DNA from: Wolfiporia cocos | Lineage: Eukaryota; Basidiomycota; Agaricomycetes; Polyporales; Phaeolaceae | Assembly: GCA_029448655.1 (NCBI GenBank) | Contig: JACCLO010000012.1 | Coordinates: forward strand, 992,001 to 1,056,000 | Reading direction: 5' to 3' | DNA length: 64,000 bases | In this document: piece after piece, positions 1-10,707 of the stretch | Numbering within the stretch: the first letter of the stretch is position 1 | Layout of the letters: every line of letters begins with the position of its first letter | Position numbers and translations under genes: made by a program | The notes under the pieces: model-generated | Told to the model about the DNA's origin: nothing | What the model saw: only the letters and a program-made list of their open reading frames with translations | Database searches by the model: none

Positions 1-181
1 ATGCTCTTATTCTCATCTGTGCTAAGGTCCTTGGTTCGACCCCAGGATGTACCATTTTATTGTCACAGTAGATTAATCTGCCGCACTTAGCAGATTAATC
101 TGTGTGCAAACCTAGCTCGCAACTGCGATTTCTTAAGCGAAGGGCAGTTGGCAGATTAAGATAATTGACTGAAGTCCCTCT
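1..181 (+). repeat. tRNA-derived SINE, family 1, copy a (5' end outside window)
   Basis: The copy starts inside the tRNA-like head. A good RNA polymerase III B box (GGTTCGACCCC) lies at about 33-43, followed by a body shared with 36448-36655 (inverted) and 36941-37133. The body carries a hairpin: AGATTAATCTGC at 70-81 pairs with GCAGATTAATCT at 90-101 across an 8-base loop. It ends in the tail GACTGAAGTCCCTC, which resembles the end of family 2. The A box falls before the window. It is non-coding and non-autonomous, presumably mobilised by a LINE. Confidence 0.75.
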
Positions 182-308
182 CAATAAAGAGATGCATTCT
201 GAGTTCAACCTAATGAGCTTACTGACATATGAGCAGAATGTTAAATTTCATTACAACCATTATTATATTGACTACTGACTATATATTTGCACAACATCTC
301 CCTCTCAC

Positions 309-488
309 CAACCACTTTAGCTGAGTGGTTTCAGTCGCTGTTTCACTGAGGTCTCGCGGATCCTGGTTCAATTCCTGGCTTGCAATGCTTTATTTTGGTA
401 CTAACGGGTGCCTAAGCTCGATGACTTAGAGTGCCCCAGATGCATCTGCGGTGTCTCTAAAGTTGCATCTGTGGCACTGAAACTCTAG
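309..488 (+). repeat. tRNA-derived SINE, family 2, copy a
   Basis: The tRNA-like head has an A box (TAGCTGAGTGG, 318-328) and a B box (GGTTCAATTCC, 365-375). The tail repeats a TGCATCTG motif and ends GGCACTGAAACTCTAG. A close copy is at 38191-38369 and a more diverged inverted one at 37702-37917. The preceding bases 182-308 are also shared with 38063-38190, so the duplicated unit is longer than the SINE itself or carries a co-amplified leader. Confidence 0.7.
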
Positions 489-1690
489 GACCAGTATACC
501 CGTATCTGGTGCAGATTTGGAGGAGTGGCCCAATGTCTCCCGAGCAGAGATGGTGCCTGGGCATCCGAGAAGGAGACTTTAGGTAGGTGTAGGTTCTCCA
601 AGTGCGACAGCGCGCAGACGAGTTTGCCAATGGACGGGAACGCAACATGACTGAGCGTCAATTTGGTGATCGAGAATCAGGGGCCTCAGCATCTGAGAAG
701 GAGACACTGGAGATGCATAGCTGCCACAAGCACTACAGCGCGTAGACCCGGAGTCAGTCAAAGACGGAAACGGAAGGGAACGCAGTATTAGTGGGCGTCA
801 AGTTTGCGATCCAAGTGGGGAGATGTACTGATAAGCCGCTCTTGGGAGCTGGTGCCTGAGCATCTGAGAAGGAGGCGTCAGGTAGGTTTAGCTGCTCTGG
901 ATGCAATAGCGCGCAGATGAATCGTTCAAAGACGTCCGTGGACGAGAAAGCAACCCGATTGAGCGTCAATTCGGGGATGCGTAGGTATTCTAAGTGCCAC
1001 AGCGCGCAGACGAGTCGGCCAAAGACAGCGACGGACGGGAACACAACACTATTTAGCGTCAGTTTAGTAATGATCGGGGCGGTGAGATGCGAGAAGACGC
1101 TCTGAGGATCCGGTGCCTCAACATTCGAGAAGGAGACGCGAGAGAGGTGTAGCTTTTCTAAACGCGACAGTGCGCAGACGAGAGACGGGAATGGACGGGA
1201 ACGCAACATCATCGAGCTTCAATTTGGTGATCTTGATAAAGGTGGCGAGAGATAAGAAGAGGCTTCCGGGATTCTCCACCGTTTACTCGCTGTGTTCGAG
1301 TCTGAGCTCCCGGAGCGCGGGTGGGACGTTCCCTGCAAGCATAGCTACGAATTGCGCGACATGTGCGAGGCTTCCGTTCGTCCTGCTGTCGCTGCTCGAT
1401 CCTGAAACTGTCACCGATCCCATGCTACGGAGCATCCCAGCGCGGCTCAGTTGCGAAACCCGCAGGACCTCAGTTGGGCTGCGTAGTGTATTGTAGAGAT
1501 GTAGACTCCTGTGCACGTAGCGTGCGGTGATAGTTCGCCGTGCCGTGCAAACACGCCCGCACACCGCCATTACTTCAGGCTGATCCTCGAACATATCGAG
1601 TATGTGCTTCCATATGTCCGTGGACACCCACAAGGGCAGCCAGTGTGGCCGCCGCTGGTGATAGATGAAGCATCCATCACACCGCCGAGG
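489..1690 (-). pseudogene. F-box/LRR protein, decayed
   Basis: Read right to left, about 1633-1283 encodes an F-box-like start (LPLWVSTDIWKHILDMF) and a linker. About 1212-490 then encodes leucine-rich repeats in several frames, with blocks such as LVCALWHLEYLRIPELTL and motifs of the form VFPSVAVFGRL. At least three frame changes are needed, so no single protein is encoded. The 3' part (489-600) is homologous to 3745-3850 in the second remnant. Family knowledge: fungal F-box proteins recruit substrates to SCF ubiquitin ligases and agaricomycetes have large, fast-decaying families. A SINE abuts the 3' end. No target can be inferred. Confidence 0.55.
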
Positions 1691-1929
1691 CGTGCCCGCG
1701 AGGCAGGACTACTCTCGCCAACTCACTGGCCCGCGCGGATTTGGGTGAGTACACGCCTACTCATCTATGAGAGATGCTCACTAGGAAGTGCCATTGTGTT
1801 CCTGAATACTATCTCCAGGGCCTCCTTTGGACGCGGATTGCGATCTGACATGTGCCGTGGGGTGTCAGGCGTGATTTCTGTAGCGGTAGATTTCGGCGAA
1901 TGGGAGCAGTACTAAGGCATAGTCGAGGT

Positions 1930-2984
1930 CGGACGGCCATTGATATAATCGCGTCCTCACATGTGTACAGCCAGAAGAGAATGTCCTGCTAGTACACAGC
2001 CGCGTACAATCCGCATTGCAGATTGTACGCAGCCGTAACAAGAACGCGCGTTTAAAATTGAATATATTAGGTTTCGCGGCTGTACTGCGAAGGCAGATGG
2101 CAGGCTTCTCTGCCACATCGCAGGGCCACATTGCGATGTTTTGTGAGCCTAATGTTTTCATTTCCCTTGACAGTGTATATGGCTTTGCTATGGATGTGTG
2201 CCCCCCCTGACCTGGACCCTGCACGACACCGTCAGTGCGAGTGGATTACGTGTATCCATTTGCTTCCTCCCCGATTCTTCGCCGACCTTTCATTTTGAAA
2301 TAAGGTGGCAAGTACGGTGAAAGCACCATAGCACTGTGTCTGCGACACACAGAATCTGGCGTGGCTGCGTAGACCCTAGAACGGGCCAGAATGGCTGCTC
2401 TGTGTTGGCTTCAGCTGCAGGCGTGAACATAAGTGTATATGAAAGAACACGTCTAAGGAAGATGAGCTATCAACATGCCCATGATGTATACCCTGAGCGT
2501 GGTGTTAGCCCTTGAGCATGTTGTCAGCCCTAAACGCCATACGGCGCCATGTACTGATGAGCGCTACGTTAGGAAAACCATAACAGTAAGACGATTGCAT
2601 GAACTCGCGTACTGGCGGCGTTGGCCTTAGGGCTGTGAGTGCAGCCGCATCTATATCAGTAGTGGTATCTATAGCACCCATAGGGATTAACCTTGAAGTT
2701 TAGGCTTCTGCAGAACGTAGCATATTCTGGGGCGTGTTGACGACACGAAGGGTTCAGAGTAATAGGGACGCATTAGGCTGATCATATCGTACAGGCTTGC
2801 ATGCGAAGGAACTTGGCAGCGGATGGTAGCTCCGAACAAGCTGCGAATAGCTGCTCAGGAATGCATGCGTGACTTGAAAGATAACAGCATCTTGCACATG
2901 CGACACAAGGAGCAGCTCAAGATACAAGTTGACATTGTCAGCTTCGGTGATGCTCAGACTCGTAGGGAACTCTAGTCTTGTCGC
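1930..2984. other. intergenic, no gene seen
   Basis: Only short, uncorroborated open frames occur here, with no recognisable domain, repeat or terminal structure. I see nothing that I can call. Confidence 0.5.
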
Positions 2985-3870
2985 TTAACGAGAGAGAACA
3001 GGAGAAGACAGCCGGCTTGTGTAGTGGTGAAATGAATCGCACTGTAGTATTCCCCGCAAATAAAGCTTTAGGAGCATCCGCAACACTGAGCAAGTCCATG
3101 GCGTCAATTCGTCCCTGGTAGAATCCCAGATACGGAACCGTGTCCGAAAGGAAACGCTACTGTCTTCAAGCTGGTATAACCCGAAGTGGAGAAGGTATCG
3201 TCCGGTGAAGCGCATCGACGAAGTACCTCCAACAGCCCCATAGTGTCTTCGATGATTTCCTGGATTGTAAGGGACGATGGGTCGTCCATTAAATCGTACT
3301 TCTCAAAGACCACACGAATGGAACTAGCTGAGGCATTTAATATTAGCCGAGATAGCCATATCGAGTGATTTGGGTCCATCGTCGGGCGCAAGCTCGTGGT
3401 AATCTCCAACGAAGACAGATTCGTATTTTGCGAGAGACTGATGCAGGTATCTGCCAGGAATAGACGCGTATATCAGCATAATGAAGCCATTCGAGTCCGC
3501 AATGACGCACCGGCCAGCACTTCGGGATCACTACGACCCAATCCGGCTTCTGGTAAGGAACGGCGGAGGCCCAAGTGCAGCGTCCTCAGAGAATCACCAG
3601 CACAGCGCAACACCTGCTGAATGCTGGATTCATGTACCGAATCTAGAGAGTACTACTGTCAACGTTTGGAAAGATTTCACGACAGCATGCGATGGTGCCG
3701 GTTGCAACCAGTGCTCGGAGCGTGTCTGAGGATGAGGGCGATCGAGACCGGTCCACCTGTATCTGGCGCAGATCTTTGGGGTAGTCGCCCACCGTCTTCC
3801 AAGCGGAATCGGAATCTGCGCATCCGAGAACGAGACGCCACGCAGAGACAGCCACTCCAAGCCTTATATT
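2985..3870 (-). pseudogene. F-box/LRR-type protein, second remnant (5' part missing)
   Basis: Read right to left, 3860-3630 encodes LRR-like text (MEWLSLRGVSFSDAQ, then KSFQTLTVVLSRFGT) matching the style and DNA of 489-600. 3620-3400 continues with a stop and a frame change, and 3409-3104 encodes an acidic tail ending in an EIIEDTMGLLEVLRRCASP-like helix and FPFGHGSVSG. No F-box-encoding start is present upstream. It is best read as the C-terminal half of an LRR/F-box paralogue that has lost its N-terminus and accumulated breaks. Confidence 0.45.
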
Positions 3871-4149
3871 AGAGTGCACAGACATATTGGCTTGGCCGAA
3901 GACAGCGGTGCACGGGAAGGTGGAAGAGACAGCTGAGGCCCTGGGGGCATAGGCAGTATGGGTGCGCAGCGTGCATGGGTAGCCGTTGCGCGTGCGCCCT
4001 CTACAGGTCGGTGAGTCGACTAATTGGCACGAAGCAGAGTGGCCGAGTGAGAGGGCAAAGCACGCGTGCACGTAACCGATGACGCGCCACAGCAACTTCC
4101 TTACCCGATCGAGTTGTGGTCACTCCATCACTGTCACTACTTTAAGTTC

Positions 4150-4600
4150 GTTCATTCTTCAGGCGCCTCTTCAATCTTAACATAAGTACTGGCTCGCGAG
4201 GTGCTCAACGCAGCCTTCCTTCTCGCGGTCTCTCGACTCTTGGCTTGTACCCCGAGTCTGGGCGACGCTACGCCGACTGCAACCATCAAGTGTTCGACTA
4301 CTCGCATCGTGAAGGCTACATGTGCTTTCATAGTTAGTTGTTTTACGCGCGATCGCACGCGGCGGACCGTATATTCGTGTGGAGACTCGTTTCGTCACTT
4401 TCTACCCCTCTGGTCTCTTGCGCTCCGCTGTCGGCGACCCGCCCATCGTCCCTGCACTGCACCTTTCCCATTTGAGTATGCTCTCTCAGATGTCAACTGT
4501 GTCAGAGACCCTGTAACCCATTGCTGTCCATCTCCTTTCTCCTTCACTTCTTTTTCTTCTATCACTCATTCAGCCTGCCCTCCCAATGACTTGTCCAGTC
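4150..4600 (+). repeat. dispersed repeat R1, copy a
   Basis: Pyrimidine-rich non-coding DNA aligns by eye with 51058-51545 over its whole length. Shared landmarks are CATTCTTCA at the left, CGAGTCTGGGCG, TTTGAGTATGCTCTC, CAGATGTCAAC and TCATTCAGC at the right. Copy b has an extra segment of about 150 bases; copy a is the uninterrupted form. No terminal repeats or coding potential were found. Confidence 0.6.
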
Positions 4601-4611
4601 AAGAAGAATAA

Positions 4612-4661
4612 CATCCATGATGTTTGAGTACTGAACTTCAGTACTTTAACATCATAGATGC
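4612..4661. repeat. imperfect 50-bp palindrome
   Basis: CATCCATGATGTTTGAGTACTGAA is followed at once by its near-perfect reverse complement, with about 3 mismatches in 24 and essentially no loop. It could extrude as a cruciform or be transcribed as a hairpin. Confidence 0.65.
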
Positions 4662-5640
4662 TATTTTTCTTGGTGTTTGCGCTGCCAGTGGAAACCTATG
4701 GAGTGTCCTTCGATCTCACCACCCGTGCAATGACCGATAATCTCCCAGATAGACAGAATCTGACAGATACATGTGCGTTTTCAAAGTTTGATTCAACTGC
4801 TTTGGAAATCAGATTGATGATGACATCCCCAGCTCGCATACATGAGAAAATTGCACACACTTCGCGGGGAGGCTGTACTCAAACCCGCAAAGATCTGTCT
4901 TCATAAAGGACAATTATAATGCTCTCCTCGCATACACAGACGTCTTGTCACTGCGCGCACTTCTACCGCTTGACGTCTTCGCGACAGTAGCTCGAGTTTG
5001 CCGGATTTTTCGCTTCCAGCCAATGATCATGGACGTCACTGATGATATCAGGCTTGGTGGCCAGTACTCACCTGCGCTCCTGGGGCCGACACCAGCTGGT
5101 CTAGTGCCGGATTCATGCGTTGATGGACCACGCACCAGACCCGTTACCAATCGATGTGCGGCCTTCACATGCCGCATCCAATTGGGATTATGGCGAGTAG
5201 TTTTGGAATCCACGCTGGAGGACAACGACGCTCATGCATATGTTGCCGCAGAAACAACGCTTATCCCTTTTCACAACTAGAGGAGGCTGATCCGACATCC
5301 GTTCGAACATGCAAGATTTTCCGCATCAGCGCTTGGTCCGCCGCCCTCTCCTCTTCGCACGACGCCATCACGTCGCGCACCCCAACTGCACGCACCGACG
5401 CACTTTTGGCCTTTTCAGCGACCCCCACGCCCTCCCTTTCTTTTGCTCGTCTGCTATTTGCCACGTACCCTGCTTGTTGGTGATTTGTACCGTTATGTTC
5501 CGCTTATTCGTGTAACATATTCATGTGAAGTCAACGTCCCAACGGGAATGTAACCATTGTGTGTACGCTGGATGAGTTACTCGGCAAGGCTATTGTCATG
5601 CTCACAAGAAGCTGAATGGCGAAGCAGTGCCGCTTTGTGT
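4662..5640. other. intergenic, no gene seen
   Basis: Open frames of up to about 110 codons are present on both strands, but none shows a recognisable domain or splice structure. The left part borders the palindrome. The right part leads into sequence resembling the 3' flank of the monooxygenase paralogues (GCAGTGCCGCTTTGTG at about 5626, similar to 37300 and 42430). Confidence 0.45.
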
Positions 5641-5690
5641 GAGGAAATCACGGGTCGATCATTCACGGCAAAAGCGGATATACAACCTAA

Positions 5691-6410
5691 AACTAATGGG
5701 AGGCCTGGCAGAACTTCTGCACCCCATTGATGCCAAACACAATCCCACCGACTGTTTCATCAGGACGCACGATCACAATTGTCATGGTCGACAGATCAGT
5801 CACATAAAAATTATCGCAGGCGTGCCTATTACTCACGAGTCACTTAGTCACGACGTTGACGTAGTTAGTGTTGGAGGGCAAGCGCTGCCGCCGCCCGCCC
5901 AATAGCCTCGTACTACCGGAGCCGAGGCGCTGATGCGTCCGCATGCCGTCTTTGGCATGAGGTGTTCTATTGTTTGTACTTACAGCACCTCGCGCTCGGC
6001 GGGCGACGGCGCGAACGCGCGCATCGTGTAATTGGCAGCTCACCGTGTACAAAACTTTGCGCTTCGCATCGGTCTCAGTTGCTCGTTATTGTATCTGCAG
6101 CTGAGACCGGTAAGCTCATGGAATCATTCGCTACTCGTACATACATTCTAACGACCGTACCATAGTTGACCCTACTATAGGTACATAATATATTGCTCAT
6201 CATTGTATCTGCAACTGAGACCGTTGACCTACTATAGCTCCCCGGTTCTACTGTTAAGAGTTCGTGCCCTCAAACGCACAAAACAGCTGAAGCGCCTTGC
6301 AGGTGGTCCGCAACCGTCTTCGCAGTGCTTGGCGAATACTCCTTGACCGCATATAACACAGTTCTGATCTGCATCGCATCGCTCGATGAACGAGAATTAA
6401 GGCTCCAACC
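5691..6410 (-). pseudogene. FAD monooxygenase C-terminal fragment, interrupted
   Basis: On the minus strand 5875-5691 encodes the last ~50 residues of the phenol 2-monooxygenase-like family (IVIVRPDE followed by GGIVFGINGVQKFCQ), and 6410-6263 encodes the segment just upstream of it, equivalent to 8725-8840 in P1. About 390 unrelated bases (5876-6262) separate the two. The rest of the gene is absent. Stops and frame breaks show it is dead. It is one of three such C-terminal stubs in the window. Confidence 0.75.
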
Positions 6411-6506
6411 ATATAGTATACATGTACAAAATGGGTAGATATGGTATATACATGGTTTTCGAACACTAGGTTTTTGAGATAATGTGCTCAAATCGTGCAA
6501 ATGTAT

Positions 6507-7813
6507 TCACTCGGTATCAAAAACCAGGCACCTGACCTCAATCGACTCCCTGTATGGTAGCTCCGGCGGCGTGGATGTGTCGAGGAAAGCGGAGTGAGGC
6601 GTCAGCCTCGCCCTGTCCTCCTTCGAATCGTAGCACTTGATGAGCGTGACCTCCTCAGGAGTTTGATTCGATAGGTAGTACCACTTGTGATTCGGGTTAT
6701 AGCGCACACTGAAGATGCTGCCTTCACGGTGTGGATAGATGAGACGGGCATGTACGAGATCGTTGGTGGTGTCGAGGTAGCGCCAGTCGGATACGGCGAG
6801 CGGCTTATGCGCGGCGGGATGGTGTATCGGGCGCCACACGTTGATAATTGTCACAAGCCGATTTCATTCAGTTAGCCAACGACTGAACGGCAACCCTTAT
6901 CTTATCTAAGCGCCCGCCTAGCATCACGTGCAAGGACCCCGAACACCCCACACGTGCCTAGTCAGACCCCAGCCACTCTTCTCTCGGCTCTACCCCTAGG
7001 TTAGGGTTATCACGGACTATTAGCTTACGTAATACTGTACAGTAGCCAAACATGTACAAACACCTAAGTAGCATATATACTGGTCTGACGAGCAGGGAGC
7101 ACCCCAGACTCGTCTTGGCCTTTACTGCCTTGAGTAGCCTCAGATCAGGAAGTCGCTTCCACGCGATTACACTTCCCCTGAGAAGTTGCTTGAGAACGTG
7201 CTTGTGTCAATAATGCGCACGCGTCCAGCAAGGAGGCGATCAGCCTCATCTGGGAGATGATACTTGACACGGTTTACGGACGCGTCAAAGGTCTGATCGA
7301 TGTGAACGCGCTCCTACGCATACCGTCAAGACTGTTTCCAACGAAAGGTATAGATTGCTACGTACCACAGGTCCGCGAGCATCGGGCCGGTCCTCACCCT
7401 CTTCCACCTTGCGCCTAATGTGGCGTCGATTTTAGTAATTACAATGTCATATTGAAAGTCACATACCTGGTGGTATGATCGAAGATGTAGACACGCTTAG
7501 CTCCTACTGTGTTCTTCAGGAGCTCCTCAACCTCCTTGTAGTATACTGTCTTGATTCTCTCTTCGTCGTCAAACTCCTTCTCTTGACTGACGTGCTTCAC
7601 AAACTGGAAGCCCGTCTTGTCCAAAGAGAACTCCTCCTCCCGTCGGCGTGCGTCATGAACGACGACAGGGTGGGAGTCCGTTCCGATGTTAGTGCGCGGC
7701 GTTCCCTCGGGGGCCTCGTACGCATATGTGTAGGGAGCCTCGTTGCCAATTGGCGCGTAGTAGTTCATAGTAGTAGGAACATCGTGAGGTGCGAGAGTCG
7801 CAGCGGTGGCCAT
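6507..7813 (-). pseudogene. AsaB/CmcJ-like oxygenase or methyltransferase family gene, split by a solo LTR
   Basis: Three exons can be read. Exon 1 is 7813-7467 (start MATAATLAPHD, with family text EEEFSLDKTGFQFVKHVS and IFDHTTR). Exon 2 is 7414-7366 (RKVEEGEDRPDARGPV). Exon 3 starts at 7313 (ERVHIDQTFDASVNRVKYH), and after the LTR continues at 6848-6507 (IINVWRPI, YNPNHKWYYLSNQTPEEVTLIKCYD, stop after CLVFDTE). Without the LTR the product would be about 280 residues, the usual length of this family. The family includes AsaB of aspergillic acid synthesis and relatives of the cephamycin 7-alpha-methoxylase P8 chain; the reaction here is unknown. A 361-bp solo LTR with 5-bp duplications sits in exon 3 at IINVW, so the gene is probably inactive unless the LTR is spliced out. 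Confidence 0.75.
6849..7209 (-). mobile_element. solo LTR, family S, copy 1
   Basis: The element runs TGTCACAAGCC...GCTTGTGTCA on the plus strand, so it has TG/CA ends and about 10-bp inverted termini. It is flanked by a perfect 5-bp direct repeat, ATAAT (6844-6848 and 7210-7214). Copy 2, in the opposite orientation, is at 59554-59936. No internal region remains, as expected after LTR-LTR recombination. It interrupts exon 3 of the AsaB-like gene. The strand is assigned by matching copy 2 as plus. Confidence 0.85.
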
Positions 7814-7928
7814 GATGATGATACTGTAACTGGCTGGGCGATGTAGCTGTCTACTGTGGTTGAGATCCCCGGCCTCGGGAACGCATTCCTGTTTAATTAC
7901 ATTAAAGAGAGCTCCCACAGCGTGCTGA

Positions 7929-7985
7929 GTAAGCAGTTTCCTCTATCCCGACGGTACGGGATACCATGCTCCAGAAACTGCTTAC
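7929..7985. repeat. nested hairpin upstream of the AsaB-like gene
   Basis: GTAAGCAGTTTC (7929-7940) pairs with GAAACTGCTTAC (7974-7985). Inside it TATCCCG (7944-7950) pairs with CGGGATA (7957-7963). It lies about 115 bases upstream of the start codon at 7813, so it could be a regulatory dyad or a miniature-element remnant. Confidence 0.5.
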
Positions 7986-8548
7986 GCATCACTATTCCCG
8001 CTGACGTGCTCTCAGTTTTGAGTGACGCAAGAGAAGCTCAGCGCAATACAGGTGACCAGGGCTCTTCCCGACTTCGACTACAGTGGTACAAATATAAGCG
8101 CACAATCAGTGAACATGTCCAGCTGACTCTTCGAATGCAAGCTTAGTTAGTTTATCACCATGACTTACTCAGACAATCGTGTTTGCGCAGAGAGACCAGC
8201 ATGACAAAGCCCGATAATTGAATAGATAATCGAGCTTGTACTCTCGGGCCCGCCTGCCGTGAGGTTTCCGTATCAGGGCGCAATGCTGTGAACAACAATA
8301 ATTTAAGCATTGATCCGCGCATGAGTCCAGATCGCCGCGATCTGTTGTGAAAACCTTGATTTGGGTTTAGATGGCAGTATTGGTAGCCGTTGCGCTAGCG
8401 GAGAATGGATGATCGCGTAACTTTCTGAAGCCATTCTTTCACTTCCTCGGGAACGGAATCAGAACAGTACTGTTGTGAGTGGGAAGTTGTTAGGTCAATC
8501 ATTTACATGTCGATGTGTGGGCCAGAAGCCTGGGTATTCAGCATAGAG

Positions 8549-10707
8549 CTAATGGTAAGCCTGGAAGAATTTCTGCAGCCCCTCTACTCCAAAGACGATC
8601 CCGCCAACGACCCCGTCAGGCCGCACTATCACGATGGTTGTAGTCGCGGAATCAGTCACATTATACCCATTGTAGGCGTGCCCATCACGATCGGTCACGA
8701 TGTAGTCCGCATTCACGGTTATAGGAATGGTCGAGGCGCCCCGTGGGTGAATTGCAACCGTCTTCATTGTGTTCGGCGGATATTCCTTGACCGCATCTAG
8801 CACCGCTCTAATCTGCGCTGCATCTCTCGAGAAGATAAGTACCGTATGGTGCGTCACGCCAAAGATGCGGAATAGCTTCGTCGGCTCAGCATCAGGCTGC
8901 CTGTTGTCCACCAGACTCGGCGCATCCGGCGCACGGTCTCCTGCCCTCAACACGGACGCGCCACCACCTTCTGCACCATACACGTCGATAGGCTGCGTAT
9001 CCGCTGGGTGGATGTACGGTGTGCGCTCGTCGCGTACAATCGGGCTCCAGCGATAGTTGATCCCGAGCTGCTTGAGCGGTCCCCCTCGCTGCCACGCCTC
9101 TTCCGCACCTTCCCCGGTGACTGTCGAGGCGCGTGTCTTCTGGTAAAGGTTAGTTGACACCTTGAGCATGTGCGCGACGACGGGAAGGCGCTCGGTGTTG
9201 TAAGTATCGAGTAGCGAAGGCGAGGCATGGTTCCTGATGACGAGGGCGAGCTTCCAGCCGAGGTTAACCTGGGTGACGGGCGGTCAGCAGAGTCTGAGAG
9301 AATAGCAGCGCAAGCATACCCCATCTTGAATGCTAGTGTTCAAGCCCTGTGAGTGCATGCTTCATGAGAACTATGCATTAGGCTGCAACTCGACCGCTTA
9401 CCTGTCCGCCAGTTGGGCTGTGAACATGAGCCGCATCTCCAGCCAAGAAGACGCGTCCAACGCTGAACTTGTCGACCATGCGGATGTTAGGCCTGTCAGA
9501 GTGTGAGGTGAATATCACGAAATCAGAGTACAAATACCTCCAGTCCGAAATGAAGACGATGTTGCCCAACTCGAAGTCATATCTACCGGTCTGATCCCTA
9601 ATATATTGGACCAGCAAGTCCCGATCGGACATCAACTTATCATGGTCGAAATCTCCACTAACGACGAACGAGAAGATTCTCTCTGTCTCTGTCGGGCGCA
9701 GTACCACACTGAGGTTGTTTGATCATCAGGACGAGCAACATCGTAATACGGGCTTCCGTACTCACAGTGCGCCTCCGGGGTTACCCCACCTATGCACTGA
9801 CTGTAAAGTGATCATGTCGATGAGCTGCAAGATATTCCGAAGGAAGCATGCTCACACAGGGGCTCAAGTCCTTCGACTCGATTTCACCAAAGATCAGACG
9901 ATCGGAGTAGGTTTCGCCGAGGAACGTCACCCCCAGCTGCTTGCGTACGACACCTACCAACACGCGAATTAGGCCACGACATTGTTGAATTCAGATAGCC
10001 TGTACCTTTCGCACCATCGGCACCAATGAGCCAATCACACTGAATCATCTCTGGTATTTCCTCATCCCCGGACTTCTTCACAACATGCGCAACGACTCCA
10101 TCCTCTCGCTGCTCAAAGGTGCGCAGTTCGGTCTTCAGCTCGATACGCACTCCAAGCTTCTCAAGGTGCTCGCGCATAATGCTCTCTTGAGTTGCTTGTC
10201 CCAACAACCGAATGTTGTTCTGCACGTTGATGAGGTTGAGCCAATAAGAGATGCACAGAAAACGAGACGACCAACATGCGGGATTGCAGGTGTGTCCTCT
10301 TCAATTTTGACCATATGGAACGTCTTGATCGGCTCAATCATGCCGGGCTTGTACACACTGATAAGCATAGGTGGGATGCCCCGCTCCCAGATGTCAGGTA
10401 GGACACCGAGGAGATTGTAGTATTCGAGCGTCCTGGGCTGAATACATCCGGCCTGTAAGTTTAAACTGGACGTGCATGACGGTGAAATGAAGAACCTGGA
10501 TGCCTGCGCCGCGTTGACCAATGTGAAAGCAATCATCTTTCTGGATGATACGGATTGAGATGCCGTTCCTGGCGAGGGTGAGGGCGGTCGCGAGAGCTGT
10601 GGGGCCGCCACCGACCTGGAGAATGACGACATAAGATGCAAAGTGATTGCTAGTTAACGAGGGGTGAAACGTACGATGAGAACAGGCACTGATGCTTTGG
10701 ACGACAT
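8549..10707 (-). CDS. FAD-dependent phenol 2-monooxygenase-like protein P1
   Basis: The family hydroxylates aromatic rings using FAD, NAD(P)H and O2. The multi-exon gene starts at 10707 (MSSKASVPVLI). A short first intron is followed by the Rossmann motif VGGGPTALATALTLARNG, a variant of GxGxxG. Then come PRTLEYYNLLGVLPDI, the second dinucleotide motif CDWLIGADGAK (about 10050), GVVRKQLGVTFLGET, and the FAD-ribityl motif VFLAGDAAHVHSPTGGQ (about 9450). The C-terminal thioredoxin-like domain (SVLRAGDRAPDAP to FFQAYH, stop at 8549) is typical of phenol hydroxylases. The product is about 590 residues. A likely 3-base in-frame deletion lies near 9785 relative to P2. It is about 65% alike by eye to P2 and P3. 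The AsaB-like gene lies just downstream on the same strand. Exact introns are inferred. Confidence 0.85.

Noticed and set aside
311..380. A tRNA-Ser-like gene
   Set aside because: A and B boxes are present but the arms do not fold as a full tRNA, and the same head recurs with a shared tail at 38191, so it is a SINE.
1865..2224. 119-codon minus-strand frame
   Set aside because: No recognisable domain, no neighbouring exons, and nothing similar elsewhere in the window.
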